Origin: Streptomyces ortus
GTDB lineage: Bacteria > Actinomycetota > Actinomycetes > Streptomycetales > Streptomycetaceae
DNA length: 64,000 nt
Assembly (NCBI RefSeq): GCF_026341275.1
Contig: NZ_JAIFZO010000002.1
Coordinates: 6,354,118 to 6,418,117, forward strand
Reading direction: 5' to 3'
Below, one piece after another: positions 45,001 through 53,080 of the stretch. The notes beneath the pieces were generated by a model. That model had not been told where the DNA came from. It saw only the letters and a program-made list of their open reading frames with translations, and made no database searches. The stretch's first letter is position 1, and each line of letters begins with the position of its first letter. The position numbers and the translations under genes were made by a program.

Positions 45001-45209
45001 AAGCTGAACGCCGTCGGAAACGCCGAGAGTTCGTCGGCGTCGGGCCGTGCGGGGGAGTCCCGCGGCGGCTCGTACCCGATGAGCTGCTCCGCCTCTCTGA
45101 GCACACCCTGCGGCACGTTCTCGCTGACCGCCGTGAAGCGGAAGCCGGATCCGCCCGGTCCCGGCGGCGCGGAGGTGTAGTGGAGCTGCGCGAGCTGGTG
45201 GAGCGTCAC
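42066..45209 (-). CDS. GTPase-associated protein 1 (GAP1)-like scaffold
   Basis: A 1047-residue cytoplasmic protein. The N-terminal domain (LHQLAQLHYTSAPPGPG; GRWGNFHAHALHL) fits GAP1-N, the middle is helical, and the C-terminal ~350 residues are helical and follow GAP1-C in arrangement. A Gly/His/Ser-rich low-complexity linker of about 150 residues (about 515-670) separates them; it is made of near-repeats such as GHGTDSGSGHGTDAGGGHG. GTG 45209 overlaps the upstream GTPase stop as GTGA; the frame extends 20 codons further, but that is in the GTPase gene. It is the common partner of two GTPases. The biochemical role is unknown. Confidence 0.82.
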   Translation of the reverse strand: MTLHQLAQLHYTSAPPGPGGSGFRFTAVSENVPQGVLREAEQLIGYEPPRDSPARPDADELSAFPTAFSFSELSDGGRLLSRSVYTGVDYSGRWGNFHAHALHLPAGGRLPDGALPITAWESPRWGRETPAEGRPEPIDRFEPSALMRHEALVAFAVSRGDRLAAVLADVRAVADDPGAGQVVLVERDSAAVAQWIALACAVLPREQAHRLTFTTYTRRPAQARQQIIGVLPSSETVAYGHRHRVHDCTRPPVPAAAADLWAEVCARVWRAGRPELFRQYGPDLGSLAAAALAARVPLPPAALTAATHWVRDRAGSLPEAELAQYVTALCETRPADEARSPDQAQSADPAPSAGDFVAGLTSLFERLDGRVSASVSAPLAARVLTAAVRGDGPVPVVHGASFTPEARTRLGTELGYAIRAGVADPAQPPAGRPLGLLRVADLLEVDCTDLLPDLAARLAQALMDIPEARTDRSATHPEPRDTGHPGRRTPAAPADRAGAIPWWSTRTGVTPPGTEGADGNGYESGHGAGHGTDSGSGHGTDAGGGHGSDSGAGYGSGRESAHGTGHRAGPGTDFGASHGNGQATGYGAGHGAGHATGHGAGSGPGYGTGPGYEAGAGAGIGADARTGSRPGADPRAGVGTSPGAGHGGGTGAPGTVGSAGPGGSAGPVGPEDLPALRGAVAAHPTLRIALFGALDALAADRPVPAARMLAVADLPVRDHSGFPHLRMCASNAPPTGTADRLPLFHAVVRSAGLSPHTEPTVLRTAVNLVWPGELPTGAEAGLLLNELGSDLHRAAGTRDLLIDAALAAPADDRGVPALAADLLRCFTTELAPEQRAALLLLEFAGLLGTEGEGLDWVRRATALAANAHPLPAPVLARVHRALARRLLRGSAPPGELYALALSGDADLLAAYERAALSKRVGDRLRTVPGYVAECFCDWSSHAGAHPAWDETCAALLGKVLRPVVRALPAEDLAQVEASLDRAGRGKLDAFRAWNRPGTLGRLAGRFTGRGRGRDGGRGGGGDNARDDNPASRYGDVAPPPGDDRDRR
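43237..43660. repeat. Degenerate tandem repeats coding a Gly/His-rich linker
   Basis: The plus strand shows many variants of a GTGACCGG(C/T)(T/C)CCGTA unit, at about 12-18 base spacing. On the coding (minus) strand they give G-H-G-x-G-type peptides in the GAP1-like protein. Such arrays change length easily by slippage. Confidence 0.75.
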
Positions 45210-46453
45210 CTGGACTGGTCCTTCCGTGCGTTGGTCACCGGCAGCAGCCCGCGCCGGGCCAGCAGCCACAGCAGCGGATCCTCCACCCGCAACGGCTGCG
45301 GCCCCGACTTCGGCACGTCCGCCGGAGCGTCGGCGGGCGGCGCCGCGCCCAGCGCCGAGAGGCCGAACAGCGACAACTGCGCGAAGTCCCGCTCCAGTTG
45401 CCGGTAGAGCGCTCCCGAGTCCCAGTCGGCCAGCTGGGAGCGCAGCTCCTCGTGCACCGCGAGCCGGTCGTCCTCGTCGAGCGTCCCGCCGTCGTGGGTG
45501 GCGCTGCTCAGCAGCGGTGAGTGCGGGTCGAGCAGGGGCCGCAGCATGTCCGTCTTCGTCACGGCCACCGCTATCGGTGTGCTGACCCGGCCGCGCGAGC
45601 CGCCCCGGCCGTGCGCCCGCAACTGGGTGGCGAGATCCGCCGCGATCTGCTGCGGCGGGGTCTCCACGGCGGGCAGCGGCGGTCCGTCACCGAGCGGCAA
45701 CCGGTCGCGCACGGACCCGAGTTGCAGCGGGTCGACGAGCAGGATGATGCCGTCGGCCGCGCTGAGATAGCGGGTGTAGCGGTCCACGGCGTCGGCGCCC
45801 GCGAGGTCCTCGCCCGCCGCGTCGAAGAACACGAGGGTGGTGTGCCGGCTGCCCGTGCCGAGCCGCCCGCGCCGGGGCAGACTCAGCCGGTACAGCAGCG
45901 GATCGTTGAAGCCCAGCGCGGCGGGACGGGTCGCGTCCGGCAGCCGCAGCCGCTCGTACAGGTCCTGGGCCATCTCCTTGTCGCGCTGCTGCGTGCCCTG
46001 GCCCATCGCGGCGAGCGAGGCGTCGAAGGCCTGGCCGACCCGTCGGTTCAACTCGTTGACCAGGACGGCGACATAGGTGCTCTTCCCGGACGCCTTCGCG
46101 CCGACCAGCGCGATGATCCTGCTGTCCTGCTCGCAGTAGTCGCTGGGCAGATCACTGTGGCAGGAGCCGCACACCCGGACCGTCGTGGTCACGCCACAGC
46201 CCGGGCAGACGGCGGGTCCCGCGTTCGCGGCGGGCCGCAGCCTGGACACCGCCGAGCGCTGCCGGGTGAAGACGGGGCCGCGCATCCGGGCCGACGGCGA
46301 GATGCCCGGACCCATGATTTCGGCCCAGACGTCGTCGCGTTCGGGACCGCACGGCTGGGCACCGCGCACCCCGCCCGCGATCATCAGACAGCGGTACGGC
46401 AGCCCGGCGGCCGACGAACGGGCGAAGCAGTAGGGGCAGATGACGGTCGTCAT
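45206..46453 (-). CDS. Double-GTPase-1-like protein with zinc ribbons
   Basis: A 415-residue soluble protein. N-terminal Cys clusters (ICPYCFARSS; VCPGCGVTTTVRVCGSCH) precede the GTPase domain with Walker A LVGAKASGKSTYVAVL, Walker B LVFFDAAGEDL and specificity motif VAVTKTDML. A helical C-terminus ends LLARRGLLPVTN, similar to the end of the second GTPase. It matches DO-GTPase1 as I recall it. The ATG 46453 is five bases after the upstream stop; the frame's extension to 46678 is in the neighbouring gene. The stop overlaps the GAP1-like GTG start. Together they form the core of the island. Confidence 0.85.
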   Translation of the reverse strand: MTTVICPYCFARSSAAGLPYRCLMIAGGVRGAQPCGPERDDVWAEIMGPGISPSARMRGPVFTRQRSAVSRLRPAANAGPAVCPGCGVTTTVRVCGSCHSDLPSDYCEQDSRIIALVGAKASGKSTYVAVLVNELNRRVGQAFDASLAAMGQGTQQRDKEMAQDLYERLRLPDATRPAALGFNDPLLYRLSLPRRGRLGTGSRHTTLVFFDAAGEDLAGADAVDRYTRYLSAADGIILLVDPLQLGSVRDRLPLGDGPPLPAVETPPQQIAADLATQLRAHGRGGSRGRVSTPIAVAVTKTDMLRPLLDPHSPLLSSATHDGGTLDEDDRLAVHEELRSQLADWDSGALYRQLERDFAQLSLFGLSALGAAPPADAPADVPKSGPQPLRVEDPLLWLLARRGLLPVTNARKDQSR

Positions 46454-46457
46454 GGGT

Positions 46458-48833
46458 TCAGCGCACCACCAGGGTCGCGGGGGACGGTTCTTCGAGTCGT
46501 ACGGACGTGGCGTGCGCGCCGAGCAGGAACCCGCGCAGGGTGTACGGGACGGGACAGGGGGCCGAGTCCAACTCGTGCTCGACCGTGCGCAGTTCCAGGA
46601 GCTCGGCACCGGCGATCCTGAACACGGTCGTGCCGTCCGCGGGCCCGCGCGGACGAAGGGTGCCGCTGCGCGCCACACAGACGAACTCCGGCAGATCCTC
46701 CGGCGGCCGGAGCGGACTCTCCTCGGCAGACGAGCCGGGAGGCAAGCCGGAGGATGACCCGGGAGACAAGTCGGGAGACAAGTCCGGAGGCGATTCGGGG
46801 GAGTCGTCGGGTGCGGAGAGCGTGACGCGGATCAGGGGCTTGCCGCGCCGCAGCATCCGGCGCGGCGCGGGCACCAGACGGTACGCGACGGAGGTGTCCG
46901 GCGGCAGCACCGTCTCGGCGGCCGACGGCAGCGCGACCACGGACCCCGACGTACGCGGCGCGGGCACCGCCCTGACCCGGACACCGCCCCGGCCGACCGG
47001 CAGCCGCAGCCCCTGGCGCCGGTACTGGTGCGCGGCGACGGCCCGTTGGCCGGTACGTCCGCCGCTCTCCGTCCAGCTGACGGTCAGCAGGCCGGTGCCC
47101 TCGGGCCAGTCCAGGACGACCTGCACCTGACCGTCCGCCTGCCGTCGCGCGCTCAGGCCGGTCACCGCGACGGGCGCCTCCACGGTGACGGCCGGCCCGG
47201 CCACGGCCCGTTCCCCCAGCACGGCGACGGCCGCCACCTCGGCGTGGGTGCCGGGCGGCGGACAGAGCACCGGTCCGCCGTCGTGGTGGCGGGGCCACGG
47301 CAACGCCCCGGGCAGCTCGGCGGTGGCCAACTCGGAGCCGGGCGCGGGGGCTTCACCGGGCCAGCACACCAGCCGTACGTCCGTACCTCCGTCGCCGCCT
47401 CCGTCGCCTTCCTCGTGCACGCCGGTCCACGCGAACCGGATCGCCTCGCCCTCGGCCGTGGCCGTGAGCGTCCGTACGGGTTCGGGCCAGCGGTGCACCG
47501 TGCGGGTCGCCGTGATGCCGGGCGAGGCGACCGTCTGTCCCTCTGGCGTGCGGTAATGGCAGACGACCCGGAACCGGTGCGGTCCCGGCGGCAACCCGGC
47601 GGCGGCGAACCGCCCGTTCCCGCAGGCGAGAGGGCCGGCCGGGCCGTCGGGACCGGTGTGCTCGACCGTCACCTCCGTGGCGCCGGGCGGTGTCCGCCAG
47701 GTGCCGTCGATCCGCGCCCGCCCGTCCGTCAGCGCGAGATCGCTCACCTCGGGGGTGACCCGCAGCTCCCGGGCGACGAGGGGTACGCCGTCCACGCGGC
47801 CCTCGCGCACGGGGAGCGCCACGTAACGCACCGTGCTGCCCAGCGGTATCGCCCGGTCCTGCGTGCCGCACCCGCCGCCCGCGCCCGGGGGCAACTGGCG
47901 CACTTCGCGTACCTCGGTGCTGCCGCGCCCGGTCCGCCGGAGCCGCAGGATCCGCCAGGTGACGTCGGGCTCTGCCGCGTCCCAGGTCAACTCGGCGGCG
48001 TCCGAGCGGAGTTCGCATCGCAGCTGCTCGGCCTGGCCGTGGTGGCGGGGCCGGTGGATGCGGACGAGGCTGAACAGCGCCTTGCGGTCGTCCGCCGCGA
48101 GGCGCAGGGTCCGCAGGTACTCCTCCGTCGCGGCTTCGGTGTCGCCCGCCCGCTCCGCGGCACCGGCCGCGTCCAGCGCGGCGTCGGCGTGGCCCAGCCG
48201 GCGGGAGAGGGTGGCCCGGAGTGTGGTGAGCGACGGGTCGTGGCCGGTGGGCGGCAGCCGTTCCAGGAGCTTACGGACGCGACGGAGCCGGTGTTCGGCC
48301 CAGGCGTCGGCCAGGGACTCGGCGGCGGCCCGCTGGCCCTTGTCCAGTACGGGGCGGACGCGGGCTGCGGCGGCGAGGCCGGCGGTCTCCTCGGCGTGGA
48401 TGCCGAACGACCGTGCTGTGTCCGGGTGGTGGCCGCGTGGGTGGTCCTGGAGCAGTTCGATCAGTTGGTACAGCAGGACTCTGCGCAGGGTCTGGGGGTC
48501 GTGGCGGTGGAGTTCTGCGAGAGCGTTCGCGAGGGTGGCCGTGGGGGTGGTGCCGCGGCCCAGGTCGGCCAGGAGCGCGTGGTCGACCCGTCGTCGGCCC
48601 CGGACGCCGAGGGGGACGAACACGCCGTCCAGGACGCGGAGTCCCTGGCCGGGGCCGAAGAGGTCGCCGATGTGGCGGAGGCCCGCGGCGCGTTGGGTGG
48701 CTTGCAGGTGGGCGTAGCCGGGGGTCAGGGGGGAGAGGGGGAGGGCGGACAGCGCTTGGGGCAGGCCCAGGTGATGCCCGAACTCCAGACCTGCCACCTG
48801 TACCGCTCCCCCGGTCGTGCCTGCGACCGACAT
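46458..48833 (-). CDS. Large Ig/fibronectin-III-like repeat protein, first gene of the GTPase island
   Basis: A 791-residue protein without signal peptide or membrane helices. The N-terminal ~260 residues are helical (ALAELHRHDPQTLRRVLLYQ; AERAGDTEAATEEYLRTLRL, TPR-like). The rest is beta-rich with several Ig/Fn3-like modules, for example AAELTWDAAEPDVTWRILRL, AIRFAWTG and VQVVLDWPEGTGLLTVSW. A Ser/Pro run (DDSPESPPDLSPDLSPG) precedes the last module. Being cytoplasmic and first in the operon, it may be the recognition or scaffold component. The family is not named. Start ATG 48833; the ribosome site is weak. Confidence 0.78.
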   Translation of the reverse strand: MSVAGTTGGAVQVAGLEFGHHLGLPQALSALPLSPLTPGYAHLQATQRAAGLRHIGDLFGPGQGLRVLDGVFVPLGVRGRRRVDHALLADLGRGTTPTATLANALAELHRHDPQTLRRVLLYQLIELLQDHPRGHHPDTARSFGIHAEETAGLAAAARVRPVLDKGQRAAAESLADAWAEHRLRRVRKLLERLPPTGHDPSLTTLRATLSRRLGHADAALDAAGAAERAGDTEAATEEYLRTLRLAADDRKALFSLVRIHRPRHHGQAEQLRCELRSDAAELTWDAAEPDVTWRILRLRRTGRGSTEVREVRQLPPGAGGGCGTQDRAIPLGSTVRYVALPVREGRVDGVPLVARELRVTPEVSDLALTDGRARIDGTWRTPPGATEVTVEHTGPDGPAGPLACGNGRFAAAGLPPGPHRFRVVCHYRTPEGQTVASPGITATRTVHRWPEPVRTLTATAEGEAIRFAWTGVHEEGDGGGDGGTDVRLVCWPGEAPAPGSELATAELPGALPWPRHHDGGPVLCPPPGTHAEVAAVAVLGERAVAGPAVTVEAPVAVTGLSARRQADGQVQVVLDWPEGTGLLTVSWTESGGRTGQRAVAAHQYRRQGLRLPVGRGGVRVRAVPAPRTSGSVVALPSAAETVLPPDTSVAYRLVPAPRRMLRRGKPLIRVTLSAPDDSPESPPDLSPDLSPGSSSGLPPGSSAEESPLRPPEDLPEFVCVARSGTLRPRGPADGTTVFRIAGAELLELRTVEHELDSAPCPVPYTLRGFLLGAHATSVRLEEPSPATLVVR

Positions 48834-49004
48834 CCCATCAGATTCGGGGGGTCGGAGGGGGTGGATTTCGGAATCCGGGGAGGTGAGAGCCTTATGAGTG
48901 TCGGATGTGGCTGGAGTGAAGAGGGCGAGCGGTTTGCGCCCCCGCCGCCCCTACCCTTTCCCTACCACGCATGGGGGCTCCGCCCCCTCGCCCCCGCCCG
49001 CGCA
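48834..49004. other. Upstream region of the GTPase island operon
   Basis: The region before the first gene of the minus-strand island holds G-rich sequence but no convincing -35/-10 pair and no ORF. The promoter of the operon is expected here. Confidence 0.3.
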
Positions 49005-49175
49005 GTTCCCCGCGCCCCTAGGGGCGCGCATTTCGGGGGCGCGGGGAACGGCGCGATCTTTTGTCTTGAAGCCGCCAGGGGCGTGGCTTTCAGGGGCGCG
49101 GGGAACGGCGCGATCTTTTGTCTTGAAGGCGCCAGGGGCGCGGATTTTAGGGGCGCGGGGAACTGCGCAATCTTT
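49005..49175. repeat. C-rich repeat block with three 57-bp tandem units
   Basis: One forward GTTCCCCGCGCCCC (49005) is followed by three inverted copies starting at 49036, 49093 and 49150, spaced exactly 57 bp. Each carries GGGGCGCGGGGAAC(G/T)GCGC(G/A)ATCTTTTG; the first two continue TCTTGAAG. The block lies at the 3' end of the sirohydrochlorin chelatase gene and insulates it from the island. The unit is shared with three other loci. Confidence 0.85.
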
Positions 49176-49208
49176 TGGCCGCGCCCCGGCGGGACCGCGG
49201 CCGAGGGT

Positions 49209-49952
49209 TCAAAGCCCCGCCGCGGCCAGAGCCGACGCGGCGACCGCCGCGTCATAGCGGGCCAGCACCACGTGCGCGACCTCCGGCGCCGCCCCCAGCA
49301 CCCCCGCCAGCAGATCCGCCCCACCAGCCTCCCGCGCGACGCGATCCGGCAATCGCCCCGGCGCGAGGAAATACGGCGCCACAACCACCCGCGCACACCC
49401 CAGCGCACGCAAAGACCCCACCACCTCCCCCGTCCGCGGCAGCGATCCGGCGGAGGCGAACGCAGGCCGCACGGCGCACCAACCGGTCCGCCGCCACTCC
49501 CGCGCGATATCAGCGATCACTGCGATCGCCTCCGGGTCCGTGGACCCCGCCGCGGCCAGGACGACCCCGGTCGAGGACTTGTCGGCGGGGGACAACCCCG
49601 CCTCGTAAAGGCGTCGTTCGAGCGCGGCCGTCAGCAGTGGTGACGGGCCGAGCACCTCGGCCTGCCGGATCCGCAGCCGGGCCGGTGCCTCGCTCAGCAC
49701 CGACGGGATGTCCGCCTTCGCGTGGAAGGCGCGGCTCAGGAGCAGGGGGAGGGCCACGACGTCGCGTACGCCCTCCGCCGCCAGGGACTCCAGCTTGCCC
49801 GAGACCGAAGGGAGGTTGAACTCCAGGAAGCCCGTCTCCACGCGCACCCCCGGCCGCCGCGCCCGCACCTGCCGTACCAGGTCGTGCACGGTCGCGGCAT
49901 GACGCGGGTCACGGCTGCCGTGGGCGATGACGAGGAGGACCGGTTTCGACAT
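49209..49952 (-). CDS. Sirohydrochlorin chelatase (CbiX/SirB-like)
   Basis: A 247-residue protein of the CbiX/CbiK group, with the motif VIAHGSRDPRHAAT (metal-binding His) near the start and a repeat-like second half (VVLAAAGSTDPEAIAV; VVAPYFLAPGRLPDRV). It would insert iron into sirohydrochlorin to give siroheme, the cofactor of the sulfite reductase encoded at the head of this operon; cobalt is a possible alternative metal. ATG 49952 lies five bases after the permease stop. It is the last gene of the sulfur operon. Confidence 0.9.
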   Translation of the reverse strand: MSKPVLLVIAHGSRDPRHAATVHDLVRQVRARRPGVRVETGFLEFNLPSVSGKLESLAAEGVRDVVALPLLLSRAFHAKADIPSVLSEAPARLRIRQAEVLGPSPLLTAALERRLYEAGLSPADKSSTGVVLAAAGSTDPEAIAVIADIAREWRRTGWCAVRPAFASAGSLPRTGEVVGSLRALGCARVVVAPYFLAPGRLPDRVAREAGGADLLAGVLGAAPEVAHVVLARYDAAVAASALAAAGL

Positions 49953-49957
49953 GGAGG

Positions 49958-50881
49958 TCAGCTTTTCACGAGGAGACCGCGGCTGCGCAGGACCCACCGC
50001 TCCAGCGGGCTGAAGATCAGCAGGTCGATGGCGATACCGACGATCAGGATGAGCAGGATGGCGAGGAACACCATGGGCATGCTGTTGGCCGTACGGCCGT
50101 TCTCCAGCAGCTGGCCGAGACCGACACCCAGGTCCGGCGAGGACGCGATGATCTCGGCGGCCATCAGGGAGCGCCACGAGAACGCCCAGCCCTGCTTGAG
50201 CCCCGCGAGGTAGCCGGGCAGCGCGGCCGGGATCACGACGTGCCAGGTGCCGCGCAGGCCCGTTGCGCCCATCGTGCGGCCCGCCCGCAGGAACAGCGGG
50301 GGGACCTGGTCGACGCCGGAGACGAGGCCGTTGGCGATCGAGGGGACCGCGCCGAGCAGGATGACCGCGTACATCATCGAGTCGTTGAGGCCGAGCCACA
50401 GCACGGCCGGCGGTACCCACGCCACGGACGGCAGCGACTGGAGTCCGGACAGGATCGGGCCGATCGCCGCGCGCACGAACTTCACCCGCGCGACGAGCAG
50501 TCCCAGCGGGGTGCCGATGACCAGGGCCATCAGGAAGCCCAGCAGACCGCGCGAGACGCTGGTCCAGATGTATTCGAGGAGCGTGCCCTCCAGCCAGGCC
50601 TCCTGGACCTCGTCCCAGACCGCGGACGGGGCCGGCAGCTTGTAGCTGTCGGTGACCTCCGCCCACACCAGGACCTGCCAGACGACCAGCACCAGGGCCA
50701 CGGCGACGATCGGCGGGAAGATCTTCTCCACGAAGGTCCTGCGGAAGGGCGTCCTCTTCGTCTGGACCGTGTCCAGCGCGTCGAGCCCCGCCTCCAGTCC
50801 GGCGAGGTCACCGGAGTCCTTGACGGCGCCCACCCCCGAGCCGGTCGCGGACTCGGCGGCGCTCGTCTCAGTGCTGGCCAT
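49958..50881 (-). CDS. ABC transporter permease (SsuC/TauC type)
   Basis: A 307-residue inner-membrane permease with a long charged N-terminus followed by six helices; the first is IVAVALVLVVWQVLVW. The coupling loop near residues 210-235 includes LRAGRTMGATGLRGTWHVVI. It belongs with the ATPase and binding protein upstream as a sulfonate, taurine or sulfate importer, fitting the operon. ATG 50881 lies within the end of the ATPase gene (14-bp overlap). The substrate is inferred from context. Confidence 0.93.
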   Translation of the reverse strand: MASTETSAAESATGSGVGAVKDSGDLAGLEAGLDALDTVQTKRTPFRRTFVEKIFPPIVAVALVLVVWQVLVWAEVTDSYKLPAPSAVWDEVQEAWLEGTLLEYIWTSVSRGLLGFLMALVIGTPLGLLVARVKFVRAAIGPILSGLQSLPSVAWVPPAVLWLGLNDSMMYAVILLGAVPSIANGLVSGVDQVPPLFLRAGRTMGATGLRGTWHVVIPAALPGYLAGLKQGWAFSWRSLMAAEIIASSPDLGVGLGQLLENGRTANSMPMVFLAILLILIVGIAIDLLIFSPLERWVLRSRGLLVKS

Positions 50882-51662
50882 GACGGCGGATCTCCCCACG
50901 CAGTTGTTCGGTGATCTCGACGGACAGTTCCGCCACGGCGGGGTCCTCGATACGGCGCGGCTGCGGGATGTCGACCGTCCACTCGCGCGCGACGCGCCCC
51001 GGGCGCGAGGACAGCAGCACCACGCGCTCGGCGAGCCGTACCGCCTCGCGCACGTTGTGCGTCACGAACAGCACCGACACGTTCGTCTCGCGCCAGATCC
51101 GGGTCAGTTCGTCGTGCAGCACGTCCCGCGTGATGGCGTCCAGGGCCGCGAACGGCTCGTCCATCAGCAGCAGCCTGCTGTCCTGGGCGAGCGCGCGGGC
51201 CAGCGCGACCCGCTGCCGCATCCCGCCCGACAGCTCGTGCACCCGCTTGCCGTACGCGCCCTTCAGCCGGACGAGTTCCAGGAGCTCCTCCGCCCTGGTA
51301 CGGCGGTCGGTCTTGGGCAGGCCCCGCAGCTTCAGGGCCAGCTCGATGTTCTTGCCCGCGGTCAGCCACGGGAAGAGGGCGTGCTCCTGGAACATCAGGG
51401 CCGGGCGGCCGTCGGTGCTGATGCCGCCCGCGGACGGCTTGTCGAGCCCCGCGACCAGATTCAGCAGCGTCGACTTGCCGCACCCGGAAGCTCCCAGGAG
51501 GGTGACGAACTCGCCCGGCGCGACATCGAGCGTGATGTCGTCCAGGACGAGCTGCTGCCCGGCGGGGCCGGCGAAGGACTTCGAGACGTGCTCGATCCGG
51601 GCGGCGTACTCCACCGACGTACCGGCTTCGGCGTCGGCGGTCTTGGCGAGGGCGGTTGCCAC
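50868..51662 (-). CDS. ABC transporter ATPase (SsuB/TauB type)
   Basis: A 264-residue ATP-binding subunit. Walker A is LLGASGCGKSTLLN, the Q-loop FQEHALFPW, the signature LSGGMRQRVALARA, Walker B LLLMDEPFAALD and the H-loop FVTHN. The frame opens further up to ATG 51686 and beyond, but GTG 51662 sits eight bases after a full AGGAGG, so it was chosen. It works with the permease downstream and the lipoprotein upstream. Importing organosulfur compounds fits the surrounding cys genes. Confidence 0.94.
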   Translation of the reverse strand: MATALAKTADAEAGTSVEYAARIEHVSKSFAGPAGQQLVLDDITLDVAPGEFVTLLGASGCGKSTLLNLVAGLDKPSAGGISTDGRPALMFQEHALFPWLTAGKNIELALKLRGLPKTDRRTRAEELLELVRLKGAYGKRVHELSGGMRQRVALARALAQDSRLLLMDEPFAALDAITRDVLHDELTRIWRETNVSVLFVTHNVREAVRLAERVVLLSSRPGRVAREWTVDIPQPRRIEDPAVAELSVEITEQLRGEIRRHGQH

Positions 51663-51742
51663 GGTCGTCACCTCCTGGGAACTCATGGGTGTGCGGGCCT
51701 GAACTGTCTGCTGTCCGGACTTGCTCGACCGGCCGTCCGGGC

Positions 51743-52846
51743 TTACTTGACGCCGAGACCGGCGTCGTCGACCGCGCTCGCGCCCTCGGCCTTCAGGACC
51801 TTGTTCAGCGGGGCGAGGTCGTAGATACCGTCGAGCCTCGGCTTCTCCAGCAGACCGGCCTTCACCGCGTGCTCGGCCTCGGCGTCGAGGGTCGCGGCCA
51901 GCGGGTCGTCGGTGAACCGGATCGACTTCCACGCCGGGTCGATGACCTCGGCGGGCAGCTCCTTGCCGGACAGCGCCTTGAGCCTGGTGTTGGCGGCGGC
52001 CTTCGCCTCGTCCGGGTTGGCGTTGATCCACTTGTTGGTCTTCACCGAGCCGCGCAGCACCGCCTCGACGACGTCCGGGTGCTCCTTGAGGAACTTCTGC
52101 GACACGATGATGTTCGTGATCACGAACTTCTTGCCGGGCCACAGGTCGGCCTCGTCGAGGAGCACCTTCGCGCCCTCGGCGACCAGCTTGGACGCGGTCG
52201 GCTCCGGCACCCACGCGCCGTCGATGGACCCCGACTTGTAGGCGTCCGGCGTGATCTTGTTGTCCGTGCGGACCACGGAGACGTCGCCCTTGCCGCTCTG
52301 GGCGTCGACCTTCCAGCCCTGCTCGGCGATCCAGTTGAGGAACGCCACGTCCTGCGTGTTGCCCAGCTGAGGCGTCGCGATCTTCTTGCCCTTGACGTCC
52401 TTCAGGGACTTGATCCTGTCCGGGTTCACCACCAGCTTCACCCCGCCGGAGGCGGAGCCGCCGATGATCCGCAGGCCCTTGCCGTCCGTCGTGCTGTACC
52501 CGTTGATGGCGGGGGAGGGGCCGATCCAGCCGATGTCGATCGACCCGGAGTTCAGCGCCTCGATCTCGGACGGACCCGCGTTGAACTGCGAGTACGAGGC
52601 CTTCGTGCCCCCGAGCTCCTTCTGCAGCAGCCCCTCCTGGTCACCCACGAGTGCGGTGGCGTGCGTCAGGTTCGGGAAGTAGCCGATCCGGACGGTGTCG
52701 GCGGAGAGCTTCTTGCCCTCGGCGGCGACCTTCGAGGTGTCCTCGTCCTTGTCGGAACCGTAACCGCAGGCGGCGAGGGTCAGGAGCGGCAGCGCGGCGG
52801 CCACGGCGATGCCGCGGCGGAGCAGTGTGGAGCCCTTGGCAGGCAC
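51743..52846 (-). CDS. Sulfonate/nitrate/taurine-type ABC binding lipoprotein (SsuA-like)
   Basis: A 367-residue solute-binding lipoprotein. The signal ends at LLTLAACGYG with the lipidated Cys near residue 27. The mature part has RIGYFPNLTHATALVGDQEG, IGWIGPSPAING and GAWVPEPTASKLVAEG, typical of SsuA/TauA/NrtA-like proteins. GTG 52846 follows AGAGGAAA. A small Cys-ending ORF lies between cysN and this gene, a possible attenuator. The ligand is a sulfonate or sulfate-related compound by context only. Confidence 0.92.
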   Translation of the reverse strand: MPAKGSTLLRRGIAVAAALPLLTLAACGYGSDKDEDTSKVAAEGKKLSADTVRIGYFPNLTHATALVGDQEGLLQKELGGTKASYSQFNAGPSEIEALNSGSIDIGWIGPSPAINGYSTTDGKGLRIIGGSASGGVKLVVNPDRIKSLKDVKGKKIATPQLGNTQDVAFLNWIAEQGWKVDAQSGKGDVSVVRTDNKITPDAYKSGSIDGAWVPEPTASKLVAEGAKVLLDEADLWPGKKFVITNIIVSQKFLKEHPDVVEAVLRGSVKTNKWINANPDEAKAAANTRLKALSGKELPAEVIDPAWKSIRFTDDPLAATLDAEAEHAVKAGLLEKPRLDGIYDLAPLNKVLKAEGASAVDDAGLGVK

Positions 52847-52971
52847 GGGAGGGTTTCCTCTCGTCGGCCCGGCGGTCACGGTTCTTCAGGTCGTGGCCGG
52901 GAGGTCGGCAGGTCTTCGTCGTATCCGCGACGGCGGGCGGGGGGACGGGGCGCGGAGGCAGTGCGCGTACG

Positions 52972-53079
52972 TCAGCACGCACATCGCGCGACTCCGCCCT
53001 GTCCGGCGCCGAGGGCGCCGCTGCCGATGCGGCCGCCCTCCTTCGCGAACGTGGAGTAGAGGTCGACGGTGGTCGTCAT
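52972..53079 (-). CDS. 35-codon ORF ending Arg-Cys-Ala-Cys, candidate cysteine-responsive leader
   Basis: An ATG that lies two bases after the cysN stop (TGACATG) opens a 35-codon frame: it begins MTTTVDLYSTFAKEGG, continues with a Gly-rich middle, and ends GVARCAC-stop. It fills most of the 234-bp gap before the importer lipoprotein. A GGCGCC-CTC-GGCGCC hairpin lies within it. Two Cys codons just before the stop are what a ribosome-stalling cysteine sensor would need. Close coupling to cysN supports translation. It may instead be a small protein or chance; it is below usual annotation length. Confidence 0.55.
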   Translation of the reverse strand: MTTTVDLYSTFAKEGGRIGSGALGAGQGGVARCAC

Positions 53080-53080
53080 G

